Assembly: GCA_035512995.1 (NCBI GenBank)
Contig: DATKCY010000003.1
Span: 1 to 7,573, forward strand
Reading direction: 5' to 3'
DNA from: Thermohalobaculum sp035512995
GTDB taxonomy: Bacteria > Pseudomonadota > Alphaproteobacteria > Rhodobacterales > Rhodobacteraceae
DNA length: 7,573 bases
The translations under genes and the position numbers were made by a program. Position 1 is the first letter of the stretch. The number at the start of each line of letters is the position of its first letter. Below the pieces are notes generated by a model. The model saw nothing but the letters and a program-made list of their open reading frames with translations. It made no database searches and was not told the DNA's origin. Below are positions 6,418 to 7,573 of the stretch, piece by piece.

Positions 6418-7573
6418 TGCGGTTCGGCGCCGTGCCGCTGGCGGAGGCCGAGGGCGCCGTGCTGGCGCACTCGGCGGCGCTGCCGGACGGGAAGCTCGGC
6501 AAGGGCCGGGTGCTGAACGGCGCCGACCTCGCGCGGCTCGAGGCCGCGGGCGTCGCGGAGGTCGTCGTCGCCCGGCTCGGGCCCGGCGACGTGCCCGAGG
6601 ACGAGGCCGCGGCGCGCGTCGCCGCCGCCCTCGCGCCCGACCCGGGCGTGCAGGGGCTGACCGTCACGGCGCCCTTCACCGGGCGGGTCAACCTCTATGC
6701 GGCGGGGGCCGGAGTGCTGACGGTCGAGACGGCGCGCATCGACGCGCTGAACGCGCTCGACGAGGCGGTGACGGTCGCGACGCTGGCCGACCGCACGCGG
6801 GTCGCCGCGCGCCAGATGCTGGCGACGGTGAAGATCATCCCCTACGCCGCGCCCGCCGCGGCGGTGGAGGCGGCGGAGGCGCTGGCGGCCGGCGGCGGCG
6901 CGCCACTGCTCGGCGTTCGCCCGATCGTCCGCCGCTCCGCCGACCTGATCCTGACCCGCACGCCCGGCATGGCCGACAAGGTGATCGACAAGGGGGCGGA
7001 GGCGGTGCGCCAGCGGCTCGCGGCGCTCGGCGTCGCCGTCGCCTCCGAGCGCGTCGTCCTGCACGAGACCGGGGCGCTGGCCGGGGCCCTGGCCGCGGGG
7101 CGGGGCGCGATGACCCTCGTCCTGACGGCCTCGGCGACGTCCGACCGCGCCGACACCGGCCCCGCCGCGGTCGTCGCTGCCGGCGGCCGGATCGAGCGGT
7201 TCGGGATGCCGGTCGATCCCGGCAACTTGCTGTTCCTCGGCCGCATCGGCGCGCGGCCCGTGATCGGCCTGCCGGGCTGCGCCCGCTCGCCCAAGCTCAA
7301 CGGCGCCGACTTGGTGCTCGAGCGGGTTGCGGCGGGTCTCGACCCGACGGGCGGGGAGATCGCGGGGATGGGCGTCGGCGGCCTCCTGATGGAGATCCCG
7401 GCCCGGCCGCTGCCCCGCGCGCAGCAGCATGCGCCGGCGCACCGCCCGCGGGTCGGCGCGGTCATCCTCGCCGCCGGCGGCGCCACCCGCATGCGCGGCC
7501 GGGACAAGCTTCTGGAGCCGGTCGGAGACCAGCCGCTGCTCGCCCGCGTCGCGGCGGAGGTCACCGCCGCCGG
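6417..7573 (+). CDS. Molybdopterin-binding domain fused to MobA/MocA-like nucleotidyltransferase (partial, 3' end outside window)
   Basis: The frame is open for 385 codons and leaves the window without a stop. Residues about 1-330 form a MoeA/MogA-like molybdopterin-binding region: RTPGMADKVIDKGAEAVRQR, HETGALAGALAAG, TASATSDRADTGPAAV, GMPVDPGNLLFLGR and PVIGLPGCARSPKLNG. From 349 a nucleotidyltransferase begins with VILAAGGATRMRGRDKLLEP, the LAAGxSxRM-x(n)-K signature of MobA/MocA enzymes, with Lys364 as the conserved phosphate-contacting lysine. MocA transfers CMP to molybdopterin to make the cytosine dinucleotide used by the xanthine oxidase family, which suits this cluster. CTP rather than GTP use is inferred from context. 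Proteins of this two-domain type are known, so the fusion is probably real and about 530 residues long. ATG 6417 overlaps the XdhC stop, implying coupled translation. Confidence 0.88.

Overview
The window is very GC-rich, with strong G/C preference at third codon positions, and every gene I can support lies on the + strand. It reads as a chromosomal segment of an alphaproteobacterium, plausibly of the Rhodospirillales/Acetobacterales type. This lineage call rests on an alphaproteobacterial-type aa3 oxidase subunit I tail followed by a DUF2244 gene, on high GC, and on the style of the molybdenum-hydroxylase accessory genes. It is an inference, not a database result.

Layout. (1) 1-1010: the last 148 residues of cytochrome c oxidase subunit I (ctaD), then a DUF2244 membrane protein whose ribosome-binding site overlaps the ctaD stop. 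(2) 1162-2577: a complete MgtE magnesium transporter, apparently its own transcription unit. (3) 2578-2760: a 183-base gap holding three consecutive strong inverted repeats. (4) 2761-4946: a MoxR-type AAA+ ATPase (CoxD-like) and a VWA/CoxE-like protein, overlapping as TGATG. (5) 5009-5347: a small three-helix membrane protein resembling PQ-loop/SemiSWEET units. (6) 5401-7573: an XdhC/CoxI-family protein and, again overlapping as TGATG, a fusion of a molybdopterin-binding domain with a MobA/MocA-like nucleotidyltransferase, cut by the window end.

Blocks 4 and 6 look like a maturation cassette for a CO-dehydrogenase/xanthine-dehydrogenase-type molybdenum hydroxylase. The nucleotidyltransferase would make the dinucleotide form of the molybdenum cofactor, XdhC would bind or modify the cofactor for insertion, and the AAA+/VWA pair would act as an ATP-driven chaperone for the active site. 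No hydroxylase structural subunit is inside the window, so the client enzyme is unknown. The 'cox' of coxDE (CO oxidation) has nothing to do with the cytochrome oxidase gene at the left edge.

The cassette type is known rather than new. The points most worth a second look are the PQ-loop-like gene inside it, the domain fusion at the right edge, and the structured gap in front of the ATPase gene. There are no tRNA or rRNA genes, mobile elements or CRISPR arrays that I can see, and no gene-free stretch longer than 300 bases.
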